Positions 45,654 through 57,503 of a stretch of DNA of 64,000 nucleotides are shown in pieces. Position numbers and translations under genes: made by a program. Source of the DNA: Talaromyces rugulosus (Eukaryota > Ascomycota > Eurotiomycetes > Eurotiales > Trichocomaceae); contig NC_049563.1 of the NCBI RefSeq assembly GCF_013368755.1, positions 992,001 to 1,056,000 of the forward strand, read 5' to 3'. Position 1 is the stretch's first letter, and the number at the start of each line of letters is the position of its first letter. A model generated the notes under the pieces. That model saw nothing but the letters and a program-made list of their open reading frames with translations. It ran no database searches and was not told the DNA's origin.

Positions 45654-46774
45654 AAAAGTATAATAGAGACCATTGATGTTGTAGGTACCAGCACGGTTGT
45701 CATTTACCACTACGACGTATGGATCTGGATCGTGCACTATGCGGGTGATCCGATCTGTGTGCTAAGACCTACGTGGCTAGGTTTCAAAATGTTGTTTATT
45801 CTCCATATAGCCAAGTTCGGTGTAAACTTAAAATCCTCGATCGAACGGGGCAACTGGTATTCCTGAAATTGGAATTACATATAAGCATGGATTTGACGTA
45901 CTATCAATTGCCCTATTAAAAACGCAGAGTTGGCTGTTGTATTCATAATTCATACAATAAGAGAACCCATGTCTACTCTGTACACCGCTTATCTGTCGCA
46001 TTATATTACTGTTGCCATGCTGATATTAAAAGTGGGGACCTAAAATTAAGAAGCTGCTAGAATCACAAGCCTGGAATCGATGGATAGGAAGCTGACATAA
46101 CTAGTAGCCTAGTACTAGCTGTTAGTAGTTACTAGTGTGGTAGGGAATCCTAACATATCAATTGATGGGCCATGGCTAGCGGCGGCGGCGTTGGCCAAAA
46201 ATCTTGTATTCAAGTTTGCCACAGCCGCGGCCGGTTTGGGCAAAACAATTTATACGTCCTTTTTTTATGTATTTTTTATGAGTTGCCAATGATTTCTATA
46301 TTTCGAAGGCTTACTCCCAGCACGTAAACCATCAGAACCCATCTTTCTACTTGCCGGAAGCACTGTCAAATCCCACACTGTCTCACACATGCCAACTTGG
46401 ACTGGGAGCATTGACTTCAAGCACACTAGCGACGGGTAGCGGCCCAGATGTCAATCTTGCTGACGCCTGTCATTCGACTGTTATTGGTCGTCCTATAACC
46501 GGCGAGGTAGGGCTAATTACTAGGCTGTTTACTGGTGGGTCTCGCTCTTCACACTAACCTATCGAGACCTAAAACAGCGGAAATCCCTACTAAGGGTGAT
46601 TTTCATATTTTACCCGCGCTATCCAATAATGTATTTGTTGACTCTGGAGTCTATAATAAAGCATGCTCACCATTTTGGCATCTTCCAAGGGGAAAAAAAA
46701 TGTGGCGCTGTATAGTGGAATTGCGTCATCAAGTGTGCTTCTTGGTTGTACGTACTACATAGAAACAGGGAGAC

Positions 46775-47230
46775 GTTACTGTAAATCAGTTTATTAAAAC
46801 AAAAAAACAACGATCTCATAGGCTGACAGAAACCACAAATTACTAGTGAAACATACCGGCTGTCTGATCAAATACTCGTCTAGATCGGTCATCCATCAAC
46901 AAGAGAATTTATCAATAGACCTCTGTCTTGAATCTATTCAGCGTGGAATGCATCTCACTGATTATATGGTCATTAGGATGGTTAGTTAGTGCGGAGTGTA
47001 TTATTAAGTATAATAATATGTGCATATCACTGATTATAGTTGTGGTTCCTGACTACCCACATCCGCTATAAACCGTCGATTGATTCTGATAGTGTCGATA
47101 ATCCCCATCTGCATTAAATCGAGATATTAGCACTAGTCAACATTGGATAATACTTGTCTGCAATTTAGCCCGGTACCAACTCATGATGCCCCCGCTAGTT
47201 TCCCCGGAGCCTGGAGGCAGTAGAGGAACG
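46775..47230 (+). repeat. Dispersed direct repeat, copy 2
   Basis: Same-orientation relative of 42945-43440 (see there). Both copies flank the C2H2 gene and the second MITE-like element, and sequence outside them does not align by eye. Confidence 0.65.
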
Positions 47231-47900
47231 CTACACCAACCCGAGTTGGAAAAAGGTACTCAGCGGGCAAAATAATCCACATCCCACGGTTATTCCAAAT
47301 GCTAGACGGCGCGTACGTGGCAGTTTTTAGACTTTCAATAGTGCATATGTACTGACAGGCCATTCCTCCTGCGCAACTCAGCTGACAGTGGACACGATCA
47401 CTCCTTGAGGTTTGTGGCCATGTGCCCTAGCTAACCGGAAGAATGAAGGCTGATGCCTAGCTTAGAGTTTGGTTGGGGACCGAGGACCCCCCTTTTTCGG
47501 TACTCAGCTGTGATTGCTTGTCAGCAAAGCGTCTTCCTTACTGGGATTAACTCAAAAGGGGTCCTGTGTGGAAGTTTGGGCCCTTGGGGCTCTGTTGTGA
47601 AACGATAACTAGGCCTAAACGGGTATGCGCAAATTCAACAGGTTTAGTGAAGAATTATTGCTTGGAACATGTCTTGTTGAGACATTTAATATGACAATAG
47701 TCTAAATTCAAGTAAAAGTGAAAAAAATTGTAAAGGGGAGATTTGTAAAAGAGGCGGAAAGAACTCGTAATTTCGGTATGTGATGTCAGATCATATGGAG
47801 GGAACACGTGACACCGCGACAAGACGCGCCTCTTCCGTCGCGTCCACTTCAAAGCAGTCTAACGAATCACCACCTCAAATTGTACATATAAAATGAGAAA
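47231..47900. other. Intergenic before eme1
   Basis: Transition from the AT-rich island to the housekeeping segment. CACGTG lies at about 47804. No gene was seen. Confidence 0.5.
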
Positions 47901-49895
47901 ATGCCCGAGGTCATCGACCTGATCGATTCCACGCCCCCTCCTTCTCCTCCTCCATCAACCCAGCCGCGCCCTCTGGCCGTGCGCCGCTCCCCCTCAAAAC
48001 TGCTGCCCAGCTCACCGAATTTCCTGTCCGATGAGTTCGATCCATCGTCGTCCTTGTTCGTTTACGACGAGCTTGAACGCTCAGTCAAGAAGCGCAAAGT
48101 CACACCGGAATTGCCGCCTGTGAAAGACAAGCTATCGCCGCTTTCTCGGGTTGACCAATTTGCAGCGAAGGATGAATCGTTTTTCACCTTCTCGGACGAT
48201 TTCGTCGACTCCCCCGCACTTCCTCCCCCGAGTAGGGGGGTTGCGGCAGTTAGTAGGAGTACCACAATTATATCCACAAAGGCAACGACAGGCACGATGA
48301 AAACGTACACATGGGAAGGAGAAGAGTCCGATCCCATTGTCTTTACATCTTCGGCACCTGAACGAACAACGACTAAGGAGCGACAGCAATCGAGACTGGG
48401 GCATAAAAACTCGGCCGCGATTACGATTGACGATGACGACGACATCCAGGATTTTAGTGACCCTTTTACGTCGCGCGATGACATCTTGGATAAGCTTTTG
48501 GATGAACCGCAACCAACATTGAAACGAGGGCTTTCGGATCGAACAGCGTCTCTCCTGGCGAGTCTTAACGACACTACGTCCAAGACAAGTGGTGGTCCTG
48601 TACGAACTGGGAAGCGAAGTAATACTTTTGAATTCGACGATTCGCTTTCAGATATACTCGAACAACCCAAAAAAGCCCCACAACCGAAAGCCAAGCCCAA
48701 ATTAAGCTTAGAGGAAAAGACAGCCAAGGCCAAAGATCGCGAGGCAGCTCGAGCACAGCGTGAACGAGAAAAGGAGGCAGAGAAAGAAAAGAAACGTATG
48801 CAGAAAGAAGAAAAGGCCAAGGAGAAGCAATTGGCAGCAGATATCGCCGAGGTCAACAAATCAAAGACGCACAAAAAGGAGTCCATGCCGGAGATGATCG
48901 TCGACATGTCCCAATCTTTTGAGGAGACTAGTATTGGGAATCAGGTGGTGGAATACGTGAAACAATTAGGTGCTTCGCATACTTTTTTTGAGAGTCGTAT
49001 ACCAAATGTCGTGAAATGGCGTCGAAAAAAGAAAGCACAATATCTTGAAGACGCGGGCCGATGGGAGCCATGCCCGCTTCGCATAGTACCGGAAAAATAC
49101 GTCTTGATCATGCTTACGGCTCAAGAATTCGTCGACATGGTTATTGATCCGTCGGGAGACACGTCAGGAAACTCGCAGACCCTTGAGCAGAATGTACTGA
49201 AACTAAAACACGTCTACCCCGGCTGCAATACGATCTATCTTATCGAAAACCTATCCGGCTGGATGCGAAAGAATAGCAACTCACGCAACAGAGCTTACCA
49301 AGCTGCGGTACTTCGGCAGATGAACGATACAAACCAGCTAGATAACCCATCTCAGGGTACGGAGAACTCTCAAGCCAACAAGTCCCGCAGAAAGAAAACC
49401 AAGAAACCCGAAGACACACCCCCCGTAGACGATGACATTATCGAAGATGCCCTGCTCCAGCTTCAAGTCACACACAATTGTCTAATCTACCACACCGCAT
49501 CTGCCGGCGAGACGGCCGAATGGATCAAAAACTTTAGCGAACACATCTCAACGGTACCGTATCGACACGTACAAATGACCGAGCATGACGGCGCAGCGTT
49601 CTGCATGGAGACGGGCCAGGTCAAGACGGGCGAAGACAAATCGGACACTTTTGTCAAGATGCTGCAAGAAGTCACTCGCGTCACTGCCCCCATGGCGTAC
49701 GGCATCATTACAAAGTATCCCAGTGTGGCAGACCTGGTCAAGGGCATGAAGCGGCATGGTCCAACTATGTTGGAAGATGTACGCAAGTCGGCAAATAAGA
49801 ACGGTACCCTCACGGATTCGAGAATTGGGCTTGCGGTTAGTAAACGGTTGTACAAGGTTTTTATGGGCTTGGATGAGGGGTCAGCGGATGTTTGA
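47901..49895 (+). CDS. eme1: Eme1/Mms4 subunit of the Mus81 structure-specific endonuclease
   Basis: Single exon, 664 aa. Non-catalytic partner of Mus81 that cuts recombination intermediates and stalled forks in the nucleus. N-terminal 260 residues are disordered, with a SUMO/acidic-type start (MPEVIDLIDSTPPPSPPPS) and a second acidic patch (TIDDDDDIQDFSD). Residues about 270-325 form a charged Lys/Glu/Arg coiled coil. From about residue 330 the ERCC4-like nuclease fold follows (PEMIVDMSQSFEE, IYLIENLSGWMRKNSNSRNR), without the catalytic ERK-x3-D motif, as expected for Eme1. The end holds the helix-hairpin-helix region (APMAYGIITKYPSVADLVKG). It is convergent with the mch1 gene, 188 bp apart. 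Confidence 0.88.
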   Translation: MPEVIDLIDSTPPPSPPPSTQPRPLAVRRSPSKLLPSSPNFLSDEFDPSSSLFVYDELERSVKKRKVTPELPPVKDKLSPLSRVDQFAAKDESFFTFSDDFVDSPALPPPSRGVAAVSRSTTIISTKATTGTMKTYTWEGEESDPIVFTSSAPERTTTKERQQSRLGHKNSAAITIDDDDDIQDFSDPFTSRDDILDKLLDEPQPTLKRGLSDRTASLLASLNDTTSKTSGGPVRTGKRSNTFEFDDSLSDILEQPKKAPQPKAKPKLSLEEKTAKAKDREAARAQREREKEAEKEKKRMQKEEKAKEKQLAADIAEVNKSKTHKKESMPEMIVDMSQSFEETSIGNQVVEYVKQLGASHTFFESRIPNVVKWRRKKKAQYLEDAGRWEPCPLRIVPEKYVLIMLTAQEFVDMVIDPSGDTSGNSQTLEQNVLKLKHVYPGCNTIYLIENLSGWMRKNSNSRNRAYQAAVLRQMNDTNQLDNPSQGTENSQANKSRRKKTKKPEDTPPVDDDIIEDALLQLQVTHNCLIYHTASAGETAEWIKNFSEHISTVPYRHVQMTEHDGAAFCMETGQVKTGEDKSDTFVKMLQEVTRVTAPMAYGIITKYPSVADLVKGMKRHGPTMLEDVRKSANKNGTLTDSRIGLAVSKRLYKVFMGLDEGSADV

Positions 49896-50083
49896 TTTAT
49901 TGTATAACCACTTTTTACGTTGGGCGGTTGAATTGGGTTGGATGTATTGGTTTGACATGTTTATTGGTGTTCCTGTCTCGTTAGAATTCTATGTACATAT
50001 ACGGTTATCCTTGCGAGACTTTTTGACCCTTGCCTTTTTATCAGGAGAAAGATACAATCTATCACTGTCTTCCTTAGGGAAAA

Positions 50084-52101
50084 CTATACAACTATACCTC
50101 TCCTCTTCCACCCCCTCCACGCCATTAACCACACCGCAATGGCCGCCCAAACACTAAGCATACAGCCCACCGCCCAGAACCCAAAACACTTCCAACCAAA
50201 ACACTGGCCGCGGCGATCCGTCGGATCAGTATCGATTGCATCCTGGTAGCCCACGGAATACACAAGGCTCCAAAAGGCGGCCCCGGCAGCAGGCACCATG
50301 GCAACAATGCCCCAGTTTGTGCCAAAGTTTTCCACGCCCCAGACAACAGAGATGATAATAGGCATCAGCGCGAAGGAGGCGCCGTAGCCGAAGCCGACAA
50401 AGGCGGTGGTGACGTGGAATAGTTCTGGGTGGTGTATGGTTAAAGGGGAGGCGAGGAGGAGAAAGCCGAGGGAGAGGATTAGGGCACAAGGGAGGAGGAA
50501 AGCGAGACGGGATAGTGTGATGCCATTTGAGCGAGGCACGGGTTGCCGGTTTGGGTTTTCTAGGCTGTAGATGAACTGATGGGTTGCGGGAGGAGCGAAT
50601 ATGTCGGTGATGGAGCCGACAAGGAGGCGAGCAGCAGTCGAGGCGAGGGCATTGGTGCCGACGTGTGTCGAGGCAAGGCCTGCTGGTGGTGGAGCCTGTG
50701 CTGGGTATGAAATTGGCGTCAGGGTTTGAATAATCGTTCCAAGCTGAGTGAGATATGTCAGTGAATTTTGTCAATAAAAAAGTATATTCGAGACACGCAC
50801 ATTGTTGATGTAGGCCTCCCCTGGCCCTGTCACGAAAAAGAACCCAGCAGCAAGCCACCACATGGTGTGGTCTTTGAAGAAAAGTCTAGTCTCGTGGTTC
50901 AAAAGCCAGTTCTTTTTTCGACGCTCCTCTTCCTCACGCCCTAACTTGCGGCGCTGTTCTATGCGTTCCTCTTCAGACAGTGTAACAGAGCGTTGGTCTG
51001 TTTCGTTGTCATCTTCATCGTCAAAATCATCTTCGCCGTCATTGTTGTTCTGAAATGTGCCGTATGCAGCAATGACTTCCTCGCGAGGACGAAAGAAACC
51101 ACCTTCTCCGAGTATACCGCTCCTTTCAAGTTCCGAGACGGCTTCATCGATATACTTTTCCTGCTCTTCGTCGTCGACAATCTGCAACGCTGCTGTGCCG
51201 CCCGCGCCAATGACCAGCAACAGTATAGACAAGAAAATGAAATATCGGAACACATCCACCTCGCCGCAAGATCCGTCTTCGAGCCTTTCACACAGCAAAT
51301 GACTTCCCACCTGGCTCTGCCAGATACCACTTAACCCGAATGCAGCAATCGGGCATGCTAGCATAATGCCCTTATTTTTCCCTCTGCCAAAGTTCTTCGC
51401 GCATGTCGTCACGGCAGCTCCGTACAGACAGCACGTACCCATGCCAATAAAGACAAAGGCCACAACCATAGTCCAGTACGGCCACCCCGTCCCGCCCACA
51501 TCGACCGGTGGCCCACTCCTATACGATAGTGCGGCCAGCAAGTATCCGACTCCGAACAGTACCCCGGCCAGCAGCGAAACGGGAGACGGAGAGTATCGAT
51601 CGCAGAGGTACCCGAAGACCGAAACGGGCAGATACATTGCTATCTCTGCTGCAATGGAAACGCCGTTTACGCGCGCTTGTGAATATTGTAGGCGAGTGAG
51701 GAATAGAGGTCCGTATAGAGAAAAGGCTGTCAAGCTGCCGGCACCGAGACTGCAGGTTATCGAAGTTAGTCAACAGGGCTATTTGCACTATTTGCAGGTA
51801 ATCAGACGTACCAGGCAATGATACTCCACGTAAAGCTCAGGATCCGGACAATTTCGCTCTTCAGCCTCTGTCGGTCCCTTTCCACAATGTTCTCTACCAC
51901 TTCACTGAGCAGGCCTTCGCTCGGCCGGTCGCCGTCACCGGAGAACCTCGACGTTCGCGACTCCGGCTCTGACCTGCCCGGTAACTGTCCATCTTCCTCG
52001 TCCGTGCCATAGTCTGCGAGGAGCGGTCTGTTGGCGTCGAAATCGCGCTTGTCGATGCGACGTTTCTGAGCCTTGCTGTTGTTGTTGTTGCGGTCTGCCA
52101 T
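50084..52101 (-). CDS. mch1: Mch1-like MFS transporter
   Basis: Three exons (52101-51812, 51749-50801, 50743-50084), 632 aa. N-terminal tail of about 90 residues, then splice-restored ILSFTWSIIACLGAGSLTAF leading into TM1. The first six spans end at VFIGMGTCCLYGAAVT and ACPIAAFGLSGIWQSQVGSH. A long cytosolic loop is very acidic (NNNDGEDDFDDEDDNE) and is followed by a second set of spans ending at CMLSVWAAIAVWLMAWRGW. Yeast Mch1 is related to monocarboxylate carriers, is vacuolar, and does not carry monocarboxylates; the substrate is unknown. Length is typical of the Aspergillus homologues. Confidence 0.88.
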
Positions 52102-52787
52102 GTCCGATGACCAAGCACGTGCTGTGAGCGGACGTCGCCGGCGACACTCTTGCAAAGAACGACTATTGCTTATCCAAGAGAGAGATACCGTTAAAGGAGA
52201 GAAAAAGTAAATGATCAAAAGTCAGCGGGTGGTAAACCCGGTTCATAGGCAGTAATTGAACAGCTTGCTCGCTGTGCTGGCTGGCTGCAAGGCACCTCCG
52301 AGACCGCCGATCGATGATGTGCTGGCAGGCCGGATGCGTGACGCAACTAATTAACACAGGCAGTCATGTTACTTATAAAGAGGCATTATATTGTAAAAAA
52401 AGTATATCTGGATTATGTAAAAATTATTTAGAAAATGAATACTGTTCAATGTAAGAATATATTCTAAATATTCAACAATATTTAATAATAATATTAGACT
52501 TGTGTCACCCTCTCGTCTCACGACGTCACCTGACCTCATGTGACCGAGTCTCCAACCTTACCGCTTATGGATTAGCCTCCATCTCATTGTATGTATGTAC
52601 TTGTTGGCAGTTGCCCCTTACTGTTATCACAACTTAGTATTTAGTGACTTTGTTTAAAAAATATCATCTCGAACCAAAATTAAAGTCGGAAATGTCTGTA
52701 TTCACATAGGCCCGCTCTTAAAAACCTAGGTAAAAGATCTCAAAAGCTTTATGCATCAACTGGTGGTTCTATTCCACTAACCCTTCA
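52102..52787. other. Intergenic, partly AT-rich
   Basis: Promoter side of mch1, with a strongly AT-rich stretch at 52370-52500. No gene. Confidence 0.5.
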
Positions 52788-53242
52788 TTAGCTCTCCAGC
52801 CTATACTTCACTGTCTCTTCGATTGATAGCTCCCAAGGTTGCTTTTGAAGAAGAAAGACTTCCATTTCTGGAACTGGGATTTGAGGGAATATGCTTAATT
52901 TGACGAACACTTTTCCAAACAAATTCTCAGTCTCGGATTTGATCGGGCTAAAACCAGACACTTAATCTTGTTCTGATAGATGTTCTTTTGAAAAAGTAAA
53001 AGTTTTAACCTGACCATCCATCTTTCCCGCAGAAACTTCGCATCACGGGCTTTTCCGAGAACGTTCCATGATCGAGATATGTTTTCAATGTGCCCTCTGT
53101 GCTTTCTGTGCCTTCTGTGTCCTGCATCTCTACCTTTTCGCTCTCAATAAGCAAATCACGTGCAGCAAACTACCAGAGGCTTCTCGACAATTAGAAAAGT
53201 GGTAGAGATTACCTCGGGGCTTCTAAAACAGTTCTTTATCAT
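52788..53242 (-). pseudogene. Truncated GFA/CENP-V-domain gene
   Basis: Three pieces splice in phase (53242-53213, 53169-53015, 52947-52788) to 114 aa. They match the C-terminal half of the glutathione-dependent formaldehyde-activating (GFA) zinc fold: ARDLLIESEKVEM, TLKTYLDHGTFSEKPVMRSF, PIKSETENLFGKVFVKL, IPVPEMEVFLLQKQPWELS. The N-terminal half with the first zinc ligands is missing; the frame starts at MIKNCFRSPE. In the C-G-x-C-G motif the second Cys is replaced (CGKDGC), so zinc binding is probably lost. The C-terminal EVFLLQKQPWE matches the family's usual end. Best read as a decaying gene; a short active version is less likely. Confidence 0.55.
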
Positions 53243-53598
53243 GAATAGTATACATTTATTTATATGAAGTAGACACAATATTCACCCGATAATCCAACCG
53301 AAACCGGATTTATTTTTAAAAAAAACAAACACGGGAAACCATCTCCCGGCCTAAAGTAGATGCCGCATGTAAGTTAATCCACGACCTTTGCTACTCTTGC
53401 TGTAGCGAGAACAAGTGCAACAATTACATGTACACCGGTAACACAGACACCCCTCCACCTCCCACAGTCGAGCATATTTATACTGTCCCCCCGTCGGCTT
53501 GGATAAGTACCCCGGCAATCGGAGGCCCTGTCAAAGAGCAAAAGAAATCATTGTGAAGCACATTCTCATGCGAGTTCCAACCTTACTAATGTCGGTTG

Positions 53599-54480
53599 TT
53601 AGCTGGATAGTGCTACGGCAAACATGTTTTGCACGCCAGACGATACAAGATCATAGATAAAGCAGAAGCCAATCTGGACCTGGATATGTTTCCTTGCTTA
53701 TTATGCGTGATGTAGAATTGTACTCACGTAGTAGAACGCATAGTAAAGTCCCATGAAGTTGAGAAATATAGCGATGCAGTAGAACACGGAAGGGGCTTCT
53801 TTGAATGTACTCGGGCCTGACTTGCGAGAAGTCACTCGCGACTTCGATAATACACCAGCAAGGCCACCAGTAGCCAGAGTGACAAAGCCTGGCAGTCTTA
53901 TCGTCCAACCAAAGCCGATTTTGGGAAGCAACTGCTGCACTAGGGCTAGATATATCAACCCACCTGTCGCCGAGCCCGCTGCAGCAAGTCCCATTGTCAG
54001 TGCCTTCTTTGTTGTAAAGTACTTAGATACCAGCGAAATGGTTGGGCAGAATAGAAGACCGTTGCCAATGCCAACGCATATGCCTTGGGACAGGATGATC
54101 TGCCAGTATTCCTTACCAAGGGAGGTCATAAAAATGCCCATGACATGAATAAAATATCCACTCAGGTATACAACTCGATACAGACCACGCCCAGAGAAGA
54201 CACCGACAGCAAACAGAAGAAAGATTTACAGGGAACCAATCCATGAGATATCAGAAGGCGAGCGGTTGGGCGCATTAGCATGGTAAGATTGGAAAACACC
54301 GAACGAATTCACAAACCTCCATGTATTGAAGATGACTAGATGCCCCATTGCCGCCTGTGTCCATGCAGTGAGGCCGCCATTGGGTGGCGGTTCATCTCGC
54401 ACCTAGGGACTGTTGGGTAAAGGATTGGTATCGGCATACGCCTGCCCATCTTCCCTATCGCTCAGATTGTTCCAAGAAGT
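53599..54480 (-). pseudogene. MFS monocarboxylate-type transporter, broken
   Basis: Frame pieces give DEPPPNGGLTAW (typical start of fungal MCP-type carriers), FVNSFGVFQSYHANAPNRSP, SDISWIGSL, then an in-frame TAA at 54226-54228 where CAA (Gln) is expected, then IFLLFAVGVFSGRGLYRVVY and LSQGICVGIGNGLLFCPTIS. An intron (GTGAGT donor after YAFYY) leads to a last short exon, IGFCFIYDLVSSGVQNMF, which ends early at 53599, about five membrane spans short of a full carrier. A TAG at 54403-54405 also lies in frame before DEPPPNGG. It is related to the intact carrier at 61832-63221 (shared SQGICVGIG motif). Confidence 0.65.
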
Positions 54481-54842
54481 GCGCTGCGTTTCCCGGCCAT
54501 GGTTTTCATGATTCAAATCATCGATTTTGGACTGCTTGGACGGGCGTCTCAATCGGTGCCGAGCTTTCTGTGAAAAACTCCATTATTTGCCCTCGATGTG
54601 TACATTCAAGACTTCATGCGTACATTAGAAAGCTCACCATTAAAACTCCCAAATTTCTTTGGTGGCAAAGAAAAAGGTGATATGGAGGCAAAGAGAGCCA
54701 TAGCAGTGATGAACATGCCCGAAAAGGTTAGGCTATGGACAGGCGGGAGATCAACGTTAGGGCTTGTCTCGTCGTGGATCTCAGGCTAAACTACCGACGG
54801 ACGGGAAGATCTTAGAGCTTGTATGTTATTATAGAGGGTCTT

Positions 54843-55140
54843 TTATGGGGCTGTACTCCAGCAAATAGGAAACTCTCGCTGCAAATTGTCATTTTCGAAT
54901 AGTGGGGGTTGACGGGGATACATGGTAGTTTGGGCAATTGCGAAGCCCATTCGGGCTAAAAGTAAAATTGTTAGCCTAGAGCACCGACTTTGATAGATAT
55001 CATATTACCGTGAACGCCAAAACGCTGGACAGCATATTGAAAGTTCTGAAACTTGCGTATAAATATATTTGAGACGAGTGAAAAAGATGAAGTGAATGTC
55101 TTAAGAGTCCTCTGAGAAATGTGTGATGAGTAAATAAAAG
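54843..55140 (-). pseudogene. Spliced coding-like fragment, unknown family
   Basis: An open stretch to 55009 continues through a 53-nt intron (GTAATA donor, GGCTAAC branch region, TAG acceptor) to 54955-54843. The joined frame reads KFQNFQYAVQRFGVHARMG, then FAIAQTTMYPRQPPLFEND and NLQREFPICWSTAP before a stop. There is no ATG near the 5' end and no recognisable domain; it probably is the 3' end of a decayed gene. A function is not assigned. Confidence 0.35.
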
Positions 55141-55924
55141 TTGTTCATAAGAATTTAGGCTAGGGATCGGATCATTCCTTATATGGGTTTGATCTTGATA
55201 GTAATACTACCACTTCGTCAGCATGGAATAGGCCATCGACCACGGTTTCTTGTACCCTACAGATAGATTACGAACGTTTATTGGCCTCGTTACCAGCCAG
55301 TCACGATGAACAGAGTCATGAGTCTCGATATCGGCCATAAAAGTACACCAGATTACGCAGCTCCGTTTTCCAGATGTCGATGGTGCAAATGTCAATTGAT
55401 ATCAATTGATATACCAACATTGAATTAATGCACAGAGGACATGTGCAGAAATGCCACTATGACAGTAAACATTTGAAGCCCTACTTCTAGTGGCTCTTTA
55501 ATTTTTCTAACTTAATCTCACAGACTCTGCTTTTGCTAACTGCTAGTTATTTATTACCCGGCACGGATAGGATGGTAAACTGTTGGGACAGAGCGAAGTC
55601 CATCGTTAAAACTCAAAATGAATTTATTTCAATTTTTATCCTTTGTCTGTGAAGCTGTTTTTCTTTTTAAAAAATATAAATATAAATAAAATCACATGCT
55701 TCAGCCTTCGGTAATGGCGACGAGTGCTTGGTGTGCTCTGATTGGCGTCGGCGACATTTTACTAACCGCCGAACAAAGAAGCTCCATCCCCGCCCCCAAC
55801 CACCAGTTGGCATGCGCGGCAATTACAAACATTCAATCATTGTTCTTATACATCAATTGACATCGAGACCGACCTTATTAGATACAGCATTTCGAACAAT
55901 AATCTCATAGGAGACGAACCAGAA
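55141..55924. other. Intergenic upstream of hydrolase
   Basis: AT-rich, with a short 62-codon minus-strand frame (55207-55395) of no recognised family. The last 200 bp are the hydrolase promoter. Confidence 0.45.
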
Positions 55925-57354
55925 ATGACGACTGCTGAGGAACAGAGAAAACTGGTCAAGTATGTGTGCCAGCAGTACCACAAGATTCCATGGGAGCCAT
56001 TGACAAGAAAACAACTCAACTCGTCGCGCGATCGTCCAGCGAGAGGAAACATCTGGCTCAGTCGAGTTGCTTTTCCGGCACCCTCCAGTCCCAGCTTGCG
56101 CGATGCCTTGTATCGCGTCATCAATCATCTCCGGAGTGACTATCATACTATAACTCCAGCCGAGGAGACGCCGATTCTTGATGTCGGGGTCGAGTTCATA
56201 GGAGAACGCACTGGTGTACCTTCAGATGCCCCGGAACTTGATATTACAGAGCAAGAGAAGCTGCAAGCACTCGAGAAAGAATGCACTAGCGACAAGACGA
56301 TACTTTACATCCATGGAGGTGGCCTTTAGTATGACCGCCCTATCTCCCAGCAATGAATCATGAAATATTAATACTCTCTCACAGCTTCAGCAGTCCTGCA
56401 GAATACAGAGCTGCATCTGCTAGACTAGCCAAAATGACGAAGTCTCGTGTGGCATCGATACGGTACCGTTTGGCACCAAACAACTCGTTTCCTGCCCCGA
56501 TACTGGACACCCTAGTAGCCTATGCCAGTTTGATTCATCCGCCACCGGGTGCACCATGGTCCGCTGTGCCTGCAGATCATATTGTTATTGCAGGAAACAG
56601 TGCTGGTGCCAACCTCGGGTTAGGATTGATTAAGTTCCTGCTTGAATTGCAGAAGCTATCAGGACAGCCGGTCCCATCCATTCCAGACTTCCATGGCCGT
56701 ACCATTTCTTTACCTCTTCCTGCGGGCATTGCTACTGTGAGCGGATGGTGTGATCAATGCGACGCGCTGCCATCATGGCACAAAAACGGCGAGTTTGACA
56801 TCTTAACCGTGCTCCAGCCAGCATGCATGCCAGGACACCCGACGGATAGCATTTGGCCTACCAATCCACCGCGTGAGCATCCTTACTGTGCCGGCGCGAC
56901 ACTGGATCATGAGCTAGTAAGTCCTGCAGCAGTGCGGGACTGGACGGGGGCTCCGCCCATGTTCTTTTTATGCGGGAGCGAAGAACGTGGGATTGATGGA
57001 AATCGAGTCGTTGCTAGCCAGGCGGCGAAGTCTGGGGTCATAGTGACATGGAACGAATACGAGGGCATGCCTCATGATTTCATTCTCATTATGGCCAAGC
57101 TCCCGCAAGCCAAACATGCGATGGCACTTTGGATACGTGCTTGTATTGATATACTCGAGTCAAAAAAGGGGCGTCAGGCTCTGGCAAAATCTCCTGCAGT
57201 ACAATGGTTGATGCCTGACTGCAAAAAGAAAATTGACTTGGGTGACCCACGAGATATTTCACCGCTGTCCTTTGAAGAGGTTCGGAGCAAAATGAGAGAA
57301 TATAATGCAACGCGGCCGGTGTGGACTGGGAAGTTAGGAGAAGCTCACTTGTAA
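55925..57354 (+). CDS. Alpha/beta hydrolase, HSL-type (hydrolase fold 3)
   Basis: Two exons (55925-56328, 56385-57354; 56-nt intron), 457 aa. The intron falls right after the oxyanion-hole motif H-G-G-G (residues 130-133), and splicing gives HGGGLYFSSPAEYRAASARL as in the hormone-sensitive-lipase family. The nucleophile elbow G-N-S-A-G has Ser at residue 207. His365 in GMPHDF is the likely catalytic His; the acid could be Asp or Glu in CGSEERGIDGNR. It has no signal peptide, so it is probably cytosolic. Neighbours (2OG oxygenase, two MFS carriers) suggest a small metabolic cluster. Esterase or lactonase activity on a small ester is plausible but unproven. Confidence 0.88.
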
Positions 57355-57503
57355 GCTGTTTTTTTTTTTATATATAGCTATGATAGAAATATGGTTATAT
57401 GCACACACACAATCAAGACGGTATACTGACAGCTTGAGAATGATTGGAAAGAATATAAGTCAAAATACTACATGAACGAATGACTGAATCTAATGAAATT
57501 TCG

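Larger units (their letters stand above)
44934..46774. other. AT-rich intergenic with microsatellites
   Basis: Upstream of the C2H2 gene. It contains the AAAC and AC arrays listed separately and a short hairpin at 45499-45525. The open frame at 46351-46557 has no family features. No gene supported. Confidence 0.5.

Noticed and set aside
46351..46557. 68-codon frame in the AT-rich island
   Set aside because: Too short, no homology that I recognise, no splice partners.
55207..55395. 62-codon minus-strand frame upstream of the hydrolase
   Set aside because: Protein-like in places but no family and no supporting splice sites; left unannotated.
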